From positions 1 to 64,000 of the forward strand of contig JBAXKJ010000013.1 in NCBI GenBank assembly GCA_037137375.1: a DNA stretch of 64,000 bases, in the 5' to 3' direction. Positions 27,836-35,307 of the stretch are shown here, one piece after another. The translations under genes and the position numbers were made by a program. The DNA comes from CAINVV01 sp037137375. Its GTDB lineage: Bacteria > Bacteroidota > Bacteroidia > Bacteroidales > Prolixibacteraceae. The first letter of the stretch is position 1. Each line of letters begins with the position of its first letter. The notes under the pieces are model-generated. The model saw only the letters and a program-made list of their open reading frames with translations. It did no database searches and was not told where the DNA came from.

Positions 27836-28723
27836 GTGGATATAATTCTGAAAACTATACTTGCACTTATGACGGGCTTCTTTGGGTCCTATTACATTGC
27901 AGATGTCGTGAAAAACAAAAATATGCTTTCCAGCAAATCCTGGTATCCAGTATTGGGCACCGGATTTGTAACCAATTTTTTCGACACATTAGGAATTGGA
28001 AGCTTTGCGTTTCAGACCGCCATTTTCAAACTTTTTAAACTTGTCGATGACAGGTTGATTCCTGGCACAATGAATGTTGGCAATACAATTCCCACCGTCG
28101 TACAGGCCTTTATTTTTATGACAGTTGTTAAAGTTGATTCGCTGACGCTTGTCTCTATGTCTGCTTCTGCTCCAATGGGAGCATTGTTAGGGGCAGGTAT
28201 CGTAGCAAAGATGTCACGTCGCAAGATTCAGTTAGGATTGGGTTTCGGCCTAATGGCGGTGGCTTTCATAATGATAGCTGGACTTTTTAAGCTTATGCCA
28301 GCTGGAGGTGTAGCAATTGGTTTGACTGGATGGAAACTGGCTCTTATTGTAGTTCTAAGCTTCATATTTGGGGCCCTTCAATCTATTGGAGTTGGGTTTT
28401 ACGCCCCTTGTATGGCGATGGTTTACATTCTTGGTTTGCATCCGCAGACTGCTTTCCCGATTATGATGACTGTTACTGCAATGCTAATGGCAGCAGGTGG
28501 GGCAAAGTTCGTCAAAGAAAATGCCTATGATCGAAAAACCGCTATTTCACTGACAATTGCTGGCATAGCCGGTGTGTTTTTGGCTGCTTTTGTTATTAAA
28601 TCTTTACCTTTGATCGTGCTGAAATGGGTAGTCTGTATTGTTGTAATGTATTCTTCCATCTCGATGTTTATATCAGCAAAGCGGAAAGACTCTCAGCCAT
28701 CTTTTCATAAAATAAACAAATAA
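27836..28723 (+). CDS. TauE/SafE-family membrane permease
   Basis: This 295-residue protein is almost wholly hydrophobic, with about eight predicted membrane segments and the family-like N-terminal glycine-rich stretch VTNFFDTLGIGSFAF. Members of the TauE/SafE family move sulfite, sulfoacetate or other organosulfur anions, though many are uncharacterised. Directly downstream of two sulfatases it may handle sulfur anions released from the glycan; this is inference from position. The start is GTG at 27836 after AAAAAGG, 151 bases after the sulfatase. Confidence 0.75.
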   Translation: MDIILKTILALMTGFFGSYYIADVVKNKNMLSSKSWYPVLGTGFVTNFFDTLGIGSFAFQTAIFKLFKLVDDRLIPGTMNVGNTIPTVVQAFIFMTVVKVDSLTLVSMSASAPMGALLGAGIVAKMSRRKIQLGLGFGLMAVAFIMIAGLFKLMPAGGVAIGLTGWKLALIVVLSFIFGALQSIGVGFYAPCMAMVYILGLHPQTAFPIMMTVTAMLMAAGGAKFVKENAYDRKTAISLTIAGIAGVFLAAFVIKSLPLIVLKWVVCIVVMYSSISMFISAKRKDSQPSFHKINK

Positions 28724-28770
28724 TTCATTCGGTCTAAGCTCAAATACAACACTTTACTAAACACAAAATT

Positions 28771-30156
28771 ATGTTTTCAAAAGAAACTTACAAGGAACGC
28801 CGAAGGAAACTATTAAAATCAGTAGATAAAGGACTTATCCTCCTTTTGGGGAATGATGAAAGCCCTATGAATTACGCCGATAATGGGTATCATTTCAGGC
28901 AAGATAGTACCTTTCTGTATTTCTTTGGGTTGAACAAGCCATTTCTTGCAGGAATTCTGGATTGTGATTCAGGTGAAGTCTCGATATTTGGAAACGAACT
29001 TACAGTTGAAGATTTTGTATGGATGGGTCCTCAGCCCTCAATAGCAGCGCAAGGGTTACAGGTTGGTATTACGAAATCCGGGAATATTGCTTCATTAGTG
29101 ACTATTTTGAAGGAGGCATTGTCCCATGGAAGGGAAATTCATTTTCTTCCACCATATCGACCCGAAAATAAGATTAAATTATTTGAGTGGCTTAATATAC
29201 TTCCCAATGAAAGTATGGCTAAAGCTTCTGTTGAGCTCATTATGGGCGTTGTAAACCAACGTAATTACAAATCAGCGGAGGAGGTATCTGAAATTCATAA
29301 AGCTTGCGACATAAGTGTTGAGATTCATAAAATGGCCATGAGAATGGCAAAACCAGGCGTCTGCGAAGCACACATAGCGGCCACCGTTGAACAAATTGCT
29401 TCAGCTGCAGGAGGACATGTTTCATTCCCGGTTATTGCAACAATAAACGGACAAACTCTTCATAATCATTATCATGAAAATTTTTTAAAAGATGGCGAAA
29501 TGTTCCTTCTCGATGCCGGGGCTGAAACATCAATGGGATATGCTGGGGATCTGTCTAGTACTGTACCGGTGAATGGAAAATTCTCTTCATGGCAAAAAGA
29601 TATTTATTCTATCTGTCTCGATAGCCACAATACTGCAATTTCCATGTTGAAACCTGGTATTCCTTTTAAAGAAGTACATTTTGAATCGGCAAGGGTTATT
29701 ATTCGTGGTTTGAAAGACATTGGACTGATGAGAGGTAATGTTGATGATGCACTGACAAATGGTGCGCATGCATTGTTTTTCCCTTGCGGATTAGGACATA
29801 TGATGGGCCTGGATGCACATGACATGGAAGATCTTGGCGAAGTTTATGTTGGCTATGAAGGAGAAGTCAAGAGTACTCAATTTGGATTGAAATCTCTGCG
29901 TCTTGCACGTAAGCTGGAACCAGGGTTTGTTATTACGATTGAACCAGGTATATATTTTATTCCGGAACTCATTGATCAATGGAACGCAGAAAATCATAAT
30001 GGAGATTATATTAATTTCGACAAAGTTATACAGTATAAAAAGTTTGGTGGGCTCAGGAATGAAGAAAATTTTCTGATAACGGATACTGGATTTGAATTAC
30101 TTGGAAGGCCAAAGCCTAAAAGCATTTCTGATGTTGAAGCTGAATGGCAATTGTAA
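28771..30156 (+). CDS. M24 metallopeptidase, Xaa-Pro aminopeptidase type
   Basis: This 461-residue cytoplasmic enzyme has an N-terminal AMP_N domain (about residues 1-130, YHFRQDSTFLYFFGL) and the pita-bread M24 domain. The five metal ligands can be placed: Asp in FLLDAGAET, Asp in YAGDLSSTV, His in GLGHMMGLDAHD, Glu in TIEPGIY and Glu in GGLRNEENFLIT. It removes N-terminal residues before proline. It has no obvious role in glycan breakdown and may simply be carried at the end of the locus. The ATG lies in the ACAAAATTATG context seen before susC genes. Confidence 0.9.
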   Translation: MFSKETYKERRRKLLKSVDKGLILLLGNDESPMNYADNGYHFRQDSTFLYFFGLNKPFLAGILDCDSGEVSIFGNELTVEDFVWMGPQPSIAAQGLQVGITKSGNIASLVTILKEALSHGREIHFLPPYRPENKIKLFEWLNILPNESMAKASVELIMGVVNQRNYKSAEEVSEIHKACDISVEIHKMAMRMAKPGVCEAHIAATVEQIASAAGGHVSFPVIATINGQTLHNHYHENFLKDGEMFLLDAGAETSMGYAGDLSSTVPVNGKFSSWQKDIYSICLDSHNTAISMLKPGIPFKEVHFESARVIIRGLKDIGLMRGNVDDALTNGAHALFFPCGLGHMMGLDAHDMEDLGEVYVGYEGEVKSTQFGLKSLRLARKLEPGFVITIEPGIYFIPELIDQWNAENHNGDYINFDKVIQYKKFGGLRNEENFLITDTGFELLGRPKPKSISDVEAEWQL

Positions 30157-30441
30157 AAGATCGCTACTAATTGAATCCGCCCCAATATTAGTTATTTGTA
30201 TTAGCTACGACTTAATCTGACAGTCAGGGAACCATAATTCATTTAAAATTAAACGAACTTTCTAACTCCATATTCCATCGCAATAACTTCACAAATACCT
30301 TAAATCGTCATATAAACCAACAGAATTTGAATGTCCCATCATTTGGCCTGTTTAATCAAAATATTCACCTTAATGTAAATACCCGAAATGTTTGTCCAAA
30401 AATGAAATGTTTCAGTAGGGTTACAGTAGTAAATAAAAAAA

Positions 30442-30478
30442 CTCCGATAAAACACTGTATTTCAATGTTTTATCGGAG
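30442..30478 (-). terminator. Minus-strand Rho-independent terminator without an obvious gene
   Basis: A perfect 13-bp stem (CTCCGATAAAACA with its complement) closes an 11-base loop. Read on the minus strand it is followed by TTTTTTT, the layout of a terminator; on the plus strand no T-run follows. The only upstream minus-strand sequence is the tRNA-like fragment at 30485-30502, so it may be the orphaned terminator of a lost tRNA gene. Confidence 0.7.
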
Positions 30479-30484
30479 CTAATC

Positions 30485-30502
30485 TGTACCCGGGGCGGGA
30501 CT
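30485..30502 (-). pseudogene. Possible tRNA 3'-end remnant / attachment-site-like sequence
   Basis: On the minus strand the bases read AGTCCCGCCCCGGGTACA, which fits the distal half of a T-arm (T-stem CCCGC) plus an acceptor 3' strand and unpaired end. The T-loop 5' half and the rest of a tRNA are absent upstream; the sequence turns AT-rich at once. A terminator lies just downstream. This is the pattern left when an element integrates at a tRNA 3' end, but deletion of a tRNA gene would look the same. Confidence 0.4.
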
Positions 30503-30641
30503 ACTTCCAAATTCCTAAACTATATTTGTAAAGACTGCTTGTGAATTCTCTTCCATTCTTTTATGTGCTTGCTAAGTCTTCAATTTCTGAATGCTCCATC
30601 GAAATACACAAATCTTTCCCTATCCTTTCCCAAGAAATAAC

Positions 30642-30668
30642 AAAACCCGCTGAATTTCAGCGGGTTTT
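30642..30668 (-). terminator. Terminator of tRNA-Leu
   Basis: A perfect 12-bp stem, AAAACCCGCTGA with its complement, closes a three-base loop 13 bases beyond the tRNA 3' end. The flanking A/T runs could let it work in both directions. Confidence 0.8.
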
Positions 30669-30680
30669 ATATAATCAAGG

Positions 30681-30765
30681 TGCCCAGAACAAGACTCGAA
30701 CTTGCACACCGTAACCGGCACCAGCCCCTCAAGCTGGCGTGTCTACCAATTTCACCATCTGGGCA
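30681..30765 (-). tRNA. tRNA-Leu (GAG anticodon)
   Basis: The minus strand folds as an 85-base class II tRNA. The acceptor is TGCCCAG paired with CTGGGCA, and the anticodon stem CCAGC/GCTGG holds the loop TTGAGGG, giving anticodon GAG for Leu codons CUC and CUU. There is a long variable arm, and the T-arm carries AAGTTCGAGTC. CCA is not encoded, as is usual in this phylum. Confidence 0.93.
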
Positions 30766-30782
30766 GAACTTTTTAGCGAGTG

Positions 30783-30790
30783 CAAATGTA
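30783..30790 (-). promoter_or_regulatory. -7 promoter element for tRNA-Leu
   Basis: The minus strand reads TACATTTG, an exact match to the Bacteroidota -7 consensus TAnnTTTG, 18 bases upstream of the tRNA 5' end. The -33 region is only T-rich, not a clear TTTG. Confidence 0.5.
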
Positions 30791-30855
30791 TAAAAGAAAT
30801 TGAAAATATAAAATTGGAAAATGTGGAAATTGGGAAATATGGAAATTGAATATTG

Positions 30856-31233
30856 TTAACGGCTGTATTCGTTGCTGTATTTTATTTCAAGGACCTTTCC
30901 ATTGGGGTCGACAATAAAACTTGTAATGATCGTCTGCATCACTTTGGGGCTTTCGAAACGATCGTATTGAAATTGTCCGGTATTGATTGGTGCGGGTTTT
31001 AGCATCTTTTTTGAAACGTAGGTGCGGATCGTTCCTCCACCGATCCTATTCTCTATGGTCGTCGGTGCCCCCATTTTATCCATCACAAGCGTGAAGGATT
31101 TTCCCTTGTAATTCCGATTTAGTTTTGATTCAACGGAACATCCGGGTAATAAGACCATTACAATTAATACAAACAGTACTACCTTCAAAAAGTGCACGAT
31201 CCCACCTAAAATCCCTTCACTTAACCTTTCCAT
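30856..31233 (-). CDS. Small predicted lipoprotein of unknown function
   Basis: This 125-residue protein starts MERLSEGILGG, has a hydrophobic stretch (FLKVVLFVLIVMVLL) and a lipobox-like PGC at about residue 31. The mature part ends in FIVDPNGKVLEIKYSNEYS, the kind of C-terminus seen in SmpA-like outer-membrane lipoproteins, but I do not recognise a definite family. An upstream in-frame start at 31305 would place a charged leader before the signal and overlap a REP-like palindrome, so 31233 is preferred. It lies downstream of, and in the same direction as, the DUF1349-like gene. Confidence 0.65.
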   Translation of the reverse strand: MERLSEGILGGIVHFLKVVLFVLIVMVLLPGCSVESKLNRNYKGKSFTLVMDKMGAPTTIENRIGGGTIRTYVSKKMLKPAPINTGQFQYDRFESPKVMQTIITSFIVDPNGKVLEIKYSNEYSR

Positions 31234-31280
31234 AATTCTCTTCCCTTCCTGCTTCACTTTGCATACTTCACTTTGCTGGT

Positions 31281-31297
31281 GCAGATTGCAAATCTGC
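31281..31297. repeat. REP-like palindrome, copy 1
   Basis: GCAGATT-GCA-AATCTGC is a 7-bp palindrome around the same GCA loop found in the copies at 32976, 33009, 35132 and 35182. It is followed by TGGAGCA, similar to the TTGGAGC that follows the later copies. Confidence 0.6.
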
Positions 31298-31319
31298 TGG
31301 AGCATAAACTATTCAATTT

Positions 31320-31997
31320 TCATTTTGTCATCGAAATGTCTTTGAACACCGCCTTTGCCGCCTCCTTCACGTTGTGTGAAGTTACCGCCAGACCAAGGTA
31401 CACTTTCCCTGTGAGTGCCAGGGTATAAGTTGTATATACTTTCCACGTTTTGCCATCATTGCTGCAGTATCCGGTGAATTCATTTCCGGAACGTTTTAAT
31501 CGGATCCAGGTATTTGGATAGTTCGCAGGGAACTCTGGCGAACCGGTGGCACTTGCAGGATAGATTGCTTTCATATCACCAGCTTTGACACTCCTGTATT
31601 GAAACTCAAAACCACCGTTGTTTTTGTTTCGTGGTTTATTATCGGGAAATACCTGGAAAAAAATATGACGGCTGTTGTCTGTAAGCTCTTCGCGTGCCAT
31701 TATTCCGGCCTTGGTGTATAGGTGCGGGGCAGAAAGGCTTTCAATGCGGGCAACCAGATCAAAATCTCCTGTCTGTTCAATCCAAGAGAAATGGAATTGG
31801 TCCTTTACTCCCCAAACATCGGCTCCTCCGGCGGTTATCCGGATACCTTTATCGACTATTTCGGATGCACCTGAAATAGCAGGATTTCCAATGTCGGTTT
31901 GTTTGAATTTTTTGAGCGGAACAGACTTTTCTTTGGCCGTCAACAGACCAGTCGAAAGAAGTAGGAAGGAGGCGATAGTCAGTAAAGTTTTTAACAT
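31320..31997 (-). CDS. Secreted DUF1349-like concanavalin-fold protein
   Basis: This 225-residue protein has a signal peptide (MLKTLLTIASFLLLSTGLLTA) and a single beta-sandwich similar to the DUF1349 / beta-xylosidase C-terminal concanavalin-like fold. Marks are QTGDFDLVARIESL, LYTKAGIMAREEL, WIRLKRSGNEFTGYCSNDGKTW and GLAVTSHN. Such domains usually bind or accompany glycan-active enzymes; here the domain stands alone, so it may be a periplasmic or surface carbohydrate-binding protein. It is transcribed away from the MBL-fold gene at 32190. Confidence 0.75.
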   Translation of the reverse strand: MLKTLLTIASFLLLSTGLLTAKEKSVPLKKFKQTDIGNPAISGASEIVDKGIRITAGGADVWGVKDQFHFSWIEQTGDFDLVARIESLSAPHLYTKAGIMAREELTDNSRHIFFQVFPDNKPRNKNNGGFEFQYRSVKAGDMKAIYPASATGSPEFPANYPNTWIRLKRSGNEFTGYCSNDGKTWKVYTTYTLALTGKVYLGLAVTSHNVKEAAKAVFKDISMTK

Positions 31998-32126
31998 AGG
32001 AAAATGATATAAATGTTTGATAAAAATATCAAATTATTCCGGGATATTTCCTCGACGAATGCTGAATCCGTTTTCCTTGATTGAAAACCATACGCTGTAC
32101 CCCGATTTTAGATGTTGAATTTTTCT

Positions 32127-32134
32127 TATTTTTG
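32127..32134 (+). promoter_or_regulatory. -7 promoter-like element before the MBL-fold gene
   Basis: TATTTTTG matches TAnnTTTG exactly, 56 bases upstream of the ATG at 32190. No good -33 TTTG was found at the usual distance. Confidence 0.35.
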
Positions 32135-32189
32135 GGTTGCGAACTAACCTTCACTTGAAAATGAGAATGCTTATTAATTTCGAAAGACT

Positions 32190-32906
32190 ATGAACAAGGT
32201 AATAAAAGGATCACTATGGGGTGTTGGTCTGCTTTTGGGATTATTGGTTATCGCGGTAGCAGTATTTGGTATCAACTTTATTTTGGCTACCAGGAAAATG
32301 ACACCGGCAGAAACCGCTGCGATCAATGATTCGGTATTTGTGGTGAAGGACAAGTTCGTCAATGCCTTTATTTTTAAAGGGAAGCATGAATATCTGATGG
32401 TTGATGCAGGATTTGGAAATGATAATTTCCTTGCTCAACTGAACAAACTCGGAATAGCACCCGAGAAGATTACTACGATTCTGCTTACGCACGCTGATGG
32501 GGACCACACCGGTTCAATCGGTCTTTTCAAGAATCCTTTGATCTACCTGCACAAGAACGAAGAGCAGATGATTAATGGTCAGACTGCCAAGATGGGCCCT
32601 TTCAAAACAAAATGGAAATATGGACCTTATCTGCTTTTTAACAGCAACGACACCTTACGCATTGACGGATTAAGAATCAAAATCATCCATACGCCCGGCC
32701 ACACTCCGGGATCGGTGTGTTTTGTTATTAACGATAATTATTTGGTTACCGGCGACAATCTGGTCGTGGTCAATGGCAAGGCTGAGCATTTTGTCGAACA
32801 GTTTAACATGAATACGCCTCAACAAATTGAATCCATCAAGGCGCTACCAGATCTCAAGTCATTCAAATATATCCTGATGGCTCACCATGGAATAATAAAA
32901 AACTGA
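32190..32906 (+). CDS. Membrane-anchored MBL-fold metallohydrolase
   Basis: This 238-residue protein has one N-terminal membrane segment (about residues 9-31) and a metallo-beta-lactamase fold with the zinc motif H101-A-D-G-D105-H106 in LLTHADGDHTGS, then HTPGHTPGS, VTGDNLV and a final AHHG. This is the general hydrolase pattern of the superfamily; the substrate cannot be told. The C-terminus (HHGIIKN) is short compared with related proteins. It is monocistronic and diverges from the DUF1349-like gene. Confidence 0.8.
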   Translation: MNKVIKGSLWGVGLLLGLLVIAVAVFGINFILATRKMTPAETAAINDSVFVVKDKFVNAFIFKGKHEYLMVDAGFGNDNFLAQLNKLGIAPEKITTILLTHADGDHTGSIGLFKNPLIYLHKNEEQMINGQTAKMGPFKTKWKYGPYLLFNSNDTLRIDGLRIKIIHTPGHTPGSVCFVINDNYLVTGDNLVVVNGKAEHFVEQFNMNTPQQIESIKALPDLKSFKYILMAHHGIIKN

Positions 32907-32975
32907 ATTTCAACCGGTCATTTTACTCTTTTCATTTGCTTCCGCAGAAAAATAGTTCCGGCATATTAAATAGCT

Positions 32976-33031
32976 CCGGCAGATTTGCAATCTGCCGGTA
33001 AACTTTTGCCAACGGATTGCAAATCCGTTGG
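32976..33031. repeat. REP-like palindromes, copies 2 and 3
   Basis: Two palindromes lie ten bases apart: a 10-bp stem with a TGC loop at 32976-32998 (CCGGCAGATT arm) and a 10-bp stem with a GCA loop at 33009-33031 (CCAACGGATT arm). They sit in the convergent gap between the MBL-fold and OmpA-family genes. The arms differ in sequence but the stem is kept, so structure appears conserved. Confidence 0.75.
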
Positions 33032-33052
33032 TGCTTCGATGTGAGTACACTT

Positions 33053-34993
33053 TTACTGTTCACTTTTCACTTGAAGTACCTTGAATTCGGTGCGCCGGTT
33101 GGCGCTCCTCCCCTCTTCGGTATTGTTGTCCCCTACCGGGATACTAAATCCCATTCCTTTGCTCCTTAGACGCCAGGCCGATACATTTCTTTTCTTTAGT
33201 TCAGCCACCACGGTCTCCGCACGATTTCTGGATAATTCGAGATTGTAAGCTTCAGTCCCTACATGATCTGTATGACCAGTCACCTCCATCACTACTTCAG
33301 GATTTAACAACATAAACTGAACCATTTCATCCAGCTGAGTAGTGGATTCAGGCTCCAGTTTCCAAGAATTCGTCTCAAAGAAGATATTTTTCAATGTTGT
33401 AAACGCTCCCTGCACAATTGGCTGAAGCCGGATGCTATCTTCTTTTGGACTCAGCTTCGAGAAGCCTTGATCCAGGGAAATATTCTCGGAATAAAAAAGA
33501 TATCCCTTATGCGTGACGCTCAACCCATAATTCTTGCCGGCTGGCAGACAGATCAGAAATTCTCCCTGGTTTTCCGTTTCCATGAAATTGATGACTTGCT
33601 TGTTGGTTTTCAAGTCTGATAGTACAATATCTGAACCAATTTTTAACCCGGTCGAAGCATCAGTGACCACCCCTTTCAAGTAGGAGACCGGATCGGGTCG
33701 CAGGGAAGCAGGCAAAGTGAAGTAAAAAATATCCCTTCCATTTCCTGTATTACGGTCGGTCGAGTACCACGCCTTTTCTCCGGAAATTTCAACTACCAGT
33801 CCCTCCTCGTTCCGGTTGGTATTGATCGGGTAACCCAGATTCTCGGGTTCGGACCATCTGTCTTCTTTCAAACGAGTCACAAAAATATCGCTGCTACCCA
33901 AGCCGGGACGGTCATCCGTGGCAAAGTAAAGCGTTTTTCCATCCGGATGAATGAATGGGGAATGATCGTTTCCAGAGGTGTTGATTTCGGTCATATTGGT
34001 TACGTTACCATACAATGGCACACCCTCTGGCGAGATGGAAGTCTTGACTGCCCTCCAGATATCCATCTTACCTTTTCCTCCCTTTCTGTTGCTGACGAAA
34101 TAGAGAATCCGGCCATCCGCCGAAAGGGATGGCTGCGACTCCCAGGCCCCACTGTTAACAGGCTCTCCCATATTTACAGGAATTGTCCAGCTGCCATTAA
34201 GTTGAACCGAAATATAGAGATCACAACTCCCCAACCCATCCGTTCTGCCACATCCGGTAAAAATAAGAACCCTGCCATCGGCCGAAAGAGTCTGGGCACC
34301 TTCATTCTCTTCCGAATTGATCGGTGGACCAATGGGGACAGCTTTCTCCCAATGCCCTGAAGTGTCCTTTCGCGATACATAGAAATCCTCCTGCGGATTC
34401 TTTATTTTCAAACCATTGCTATCCTTCGTCAGCAAACGTGTAAATATCAGCTCATTGCCTTCCGCGTTCAGGGACGGCCAGTATTCTTCGGCATCCGTGT
34501 TGATAGACGTACCCGCGTCGACGGGCTGAAAAGACAAGGGATGGCTCAAAGCAAAAACCGAGAATCGGCAGGACTCCAGCAAGAGTTGCTCCTCCTGATT
34601 GAGCGTCTTTTTCAGGGCAACAAAATGCTCCATCCCTTTTAAAGCATCGCTATATTCTCCTTTTTTAAAGTATATCTGGGCCAGAAATTTATACCCGGAA
34701 GGATAGGAATCCCTTGAAATAGCCAATCCTTTTAGTAGATACCCAAGCTCATCATCAAGCTTTTCAGCTTCATGACTGAGATCGGCCAGGGCAAATAAAG
34801 CAGGTGAAAAGGATGGATCCAGCTTAAGCGCTTCCTGGAGCCTGGCGATAGACTTTTGGGAATTTCCTTGTTTGGAGAGGGTCAAAGCTTCCTGGTATAG
34901 GGCCTCAGTTTTTTTCTCAGAAGAAGTCGTTTTTTGGGCATACATCCCGATTGGGAGAACAAGTATAAGCACCAAAGAATACAATAACTTCAT
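33053..34993 (-). CDS. OmpA-family outer-membrane protein with TPR and PD40 repeats
   Basis: This 646-residue envelope protein has a signal peptide (MKLLYSLVLILVLPIGMYA), TPR repeats (about residues 25-140), a propeller of PD40/WD40-like repeats (YWPSLNAEGNELIFTR, LSADGRVLIFTG, HPDGKTLYFATDD), a carboxypeptidase-regulatory-like beta domain (about 410-500) and a C-terminal OmpA peptidoglycan-binding domain (TGHTDHVGTEAYNLELSRNR, NRRTEFKVL). This layout is common for gliding- or cell-envelope-associated proteins in the phylum. The start at 34993 is chosen over 35035 because it begins the signal peptide. Its exact role is unknown. Confidence 0.88.
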   Translation of the reverse strand: MKLLYSLVLILVLPIGMYAQKTTSSEKKTEALYQEALTLSKQGNSQKSIARLQEALKLDPSFSPALFALADLSHEAEKLDDELGYLLKGLAISRDSYPSGYKFLAQIYFKKGEYSDALKGMEHFVALKKTLNQEEQLLLESCRFSVFALSHPLSFQPVDAGTSINTDAEEYWPSLNAEGNELIFTRLLTKDSNGLKIKNPQEDFYVSRKDTSGHWEKAVPIGPPINSEENEGAQTLSADGRVLIFTGCGRTDGLGSCDLYISVQLNGSWTIPVNMGEPVNSGAWESQPSLSADGRILYFVSNRKGGKGKMDIWRAVKTSISPEGVPLYGNVTNMTEINTSGNDHSPFIHPDGKTLYFATDDRPGLGSSDIFVTRLKEDRWSEPENLGYPINTNRNEEGLVVEISGEKAWYSTDRNTGNGRDIFYFTLPASLRPDPVSYLKGVVTDASTGLKIGSDIVLSDLKTNKQVINFMETENQGEFLICLPAGKNYGLSVTHKGYLFYSENISLDQGFSKLSPKEDSIRLQPIVQGAFTTLKNIFFETNSWKLEPESTTQLDEMVQFMLLNPEVVMEVTGHTDHVGTEAYNLELSRNRAETVVAELKKRNVSAWRLRSKGMGFSIPVGDNNTEEGRSANRRTEFKVLQVKSEQ

Positions 34994-35131
34994 AGCTATA
35001 TTTAATAAAGCATTTGAGCCCTTCGACAGGAACATATTACTCAGGGGTCTGATTCGCTAAGACATCGCTCCAATGAATTGCAAATCAAGACCATCGCTTT
35101 GGCGGATTTGTAATCTCCCGGCATACTTCTG

Positions 35132-35204
35132 CCAACGGATTGCAAATCCTTTGGAGCTAAATATCCGCACTTATCCTTCTGCCAACGGATTGCAAATCCG
35201 TTGG
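35132..35204. repeat. REP-like palindromes, copies 4 and 5 (50-bp direct repeat)
   Basis: Two palindromes, 35132-35154 (one mismatch) and 35182-35204 (perfect 10-bp stem, GCA loop), are each embedded in an almost identical stretch of about 29 bases beginning CTTCTGCCAACGG and ending TTGGAGC. Degenerate copies lie just upstream near 35076 and 35101. They fill the gap between the OmpA-family and aldolase genes. Confidence 0.75.
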
Positions 35205-35239
35205 AGCACTACTGAAATGTCAGGTCAAAAATACCAATA

Positions 35240-35268
35240 AAAAAACCGTCACGGTAACCCGGACGGCT
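35240..35268 (-). terminator. Terminator of fructose-bisphosphate aldolase gene
   Basis: A stem pairs CCGTC (35246-35250) with GACGG (35262-35266), with flanking A/T pairs, and on the minus strand runs into a T-tract. It lies about 40 bases after the aldolase stop. Confidence 0.65.
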
Positions 35269-35307
35269 CTTTTATGATTTTATGCAACGGTTACCCGCCA
35301 GCAAATA

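Larger units (their letters stand above)
30157..30680. other. Gene-free interval with two hairpins and a tRNA-like fragment
   Basis: No coding region was seen in these 524 bases. The interval contains the hairpin at 30442-30478, an 18-base tRNA-3'-end-like stretch at 30485-30502 and the terminator of the tRNA-Leu gene at 30642-30668. The rest is AT-rich and unassigned. It separates the AT-rich glycan locus from the housekeeping-like genes to the right. Confidence 0.5.

Noticed and set aside
30442..30478. Terminator of the M24 peptidase gene
   Set aside because: It is almost 290 bases after that stop and no T-run follows on the plus strand; the T-run is on the minus-strand side.
35132..35204. 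Two 50-bp-spaced direct repeats as a CRISPR fragment
   Set aside because: Only two good copies, each a palindrome also found singly elsewhere, and no cas gene. A REP-like element explains it better.
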